Source: Selenomonas ruminantium subsp. lactilytica TAM6421
GTDB lineage: Bacteria > Bacillota > Negativicutes > Selenomonadales > Selenomonadaceae
Direction of reading: 5' to 3'
Length of the DNA: 64,000 bases
Assembly: GCF_000284095.1 (NCBI RefSeq)
Contig: NC_017068.1
Coordinates: 868,001-932,000 of the forward strand
The notes beneath the pieces were generated by a model that did no database searches, was not told where the DNA came from, and worked only from the letters and a program-made list of their open reading frames with translations. Each line of letters begins with the position of its first letter. Position 1 is the first letter of the stretch. Of the stretch, positions 63,341-64,000 are shown one piece after another. The translations under genes were made by a program, and so were the position numbers.

Positions 63341-64000
63341 ATGGCAGATCAGAATCCCTATGATGAAAATTTTTACCGGGCTCAAAAAGATGGTTCTTAT
63401 CGTTCTGCTGAACTGACCATACCGATGCTTTTCAAATGGCTGCCGAAGCCAAGAACTGTAGTGGATGTTGGCTGTGGATTGGGGACATGGTTATCGGTTT
63501 TTAAGCGACATGGGGCAGAGGTGCTAGGCGTAGATGGGGCCTATGTCAAAAAAGATATGCTTTATATAAAAAAAGAAGAATTTTTGGAGGCAGACCTTGA
63601 AAACGAATCCGTCAGTACTGATGGAGAGCGTTTTGATCTGGCGGTGAGTCTTGAAGTGGCCGAACATCTTTCGGCTAAGCGTGCTCCCACTTTTATTCGT
63701 GATCTAACATCTCTTTCTAATGTGGTGTTCTTTTCTGCGGCAGTACCAATGCAAGGTGGTACGAACCATATAAATGAGCAGTGGCAGTCTTATTGGGCTA
63801 AGTATTTTGCCGATGAGAATTATGTGTGTATTGACTGTATCCGTCCGCAGATTTGGGATATAAAGGAGATAAAGGTAGAGTATAAGCAGAATATATTGTT
63901 ATATGTCAAAGAATCAGCATTGGGCTCTTATCCACGTTTATTGGATTTTTACCTGTCTCGTCGGCATGACAAGCAGCTCTTGGACACCATTCATCCAGAT
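63341..64000 (+). CDS. SAM-dependent methyltransferase, 3' partial
   Basis: The open frame runs from ATG 63341 (AAGGG 9 bases upstream) to the window edge: 220 codons. Motif I TVVDVGCGLGTWLSVFKRHG (about residues 37-56), followed by VLGVDG, and post-I/II FDLAVSLEVAEHL (about 101-113) define a class I methyltransferase of the Methyltransf_23 type. The remaining sequence is charged (VEYKQNILLYVKE) and continues outside the window. Between two GT8 genes upstream and unknown sequence downstream, it may methylate the glycan attached to flagellin. The substrate is unknown. Confidence 0.8.
   Translation, partial: MADQNPYDENFYRAQKDGSYRSAELTIPMLFKWLPKPRTVVDVGCGLGTWLSVFKRHGAEVLGVDGAYVKKDMLYIKKEEFLEADLENESVSTDGERFDLAVSLEVAEHLSAKRAPTFIRDLTSLSNVVFFSAAVPMQGGTNHINEQWQSYWAKYFADENYVCIDCIRPQIWDIKEIKVEYKQNILLYVKESALGSYPRLLDFYLSRRHDKQLLDTIHPD

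Overview
The window reads as a chromosomal segment of a flagellated, diderm-type Firmicute, most likely a Selenomonas-like member of the Negativicutes. This is an inference from gene content: AddAB rather than RecBCD, a PLP 'methionine gamma-lyase family' protein, an HflX with a long N-terminal extension, DUF5009, a potABCD operon, flagellin next to GT8 glycosyltransferases, and lipoproteins beside a contractile-injection spike arsenal. Housekeeping genes look GC-balanced. Toxin tips, candidate immunity genes and remnants in the first 35 kb are visibly AT-rich.

Bases 1-35783 are an accessory 'spike and effector' region. It opens with the 3' part of an Hsp70/actin-fold ATPase and a scar zone (1514-4193) holding broken DcrB-like, PAAR-like (DUF4280), VgrG and TNT-toxin pieces. 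Next come three unrecognised genes that I treat as baseplate-like candidates (4199-6984), a DcrB/DUF1795-like protein, a VgrG, and two successive DUF4280-effector plus membrane-protein modules separated by a recombination scar. A pentapeptide-repeat protein, a small conserved protein and a 2360-residue VgrG-Rhs fusion follow; the fusion ends in an LHH-type nuclease and has a SUKH immunity gene. A second, 5'-truncated Rhs copy carries a different HNH tip and its own SUKH gene. After an IS3-type fragment and a strong terminator, a second operon carries three VgrGs, a DUF4280 protein, two lipoprotein-like proteins, an Ala/Lys-rich cargo candidate, another pentapeptide protein and another DcrB-like protein. 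No sheath, tube, ClpV or membrane-complex gene is visible, so any injection machine must be encoded outside the window.

Bases 35803-45995 hold tRNA-Lys(CTT), a hypothetical gene, a nucleoid-associated protein, hflX, a PLP-enzyme gene, a DUF5009 membrane protein, a GH84 glycosidase, hsp20, cheR and a PaaK-like gene that lacks usual motifs.

Bases 46012-58640 carry addB-addA (overlapping), a ZIP metal transporter, the potABCD polyamine transporter and a small YbjN-like gene. From 58673 to the end lie a probable sigma-28 promoter, a flagellin with a Ser/Thr/Ala-rich insertion, two GT8 genes (the first frameshifted) and a partial methyltransferase gene, which together suggest a flagellin or surface glycosylation locus.

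The most unusual signals are: (i) modular VgrG/PAAR/Rhs effector diversification with preserved recombination scars; (ii) an 875-bp deletion at a 3-bp CAG microhomology in the orphan Rhs; (iii) an over-represented palindrome TTGAC-NN-GTCAA scattered inside unrelated genes; (iv) a JAMM-like motif in the HflX extension.
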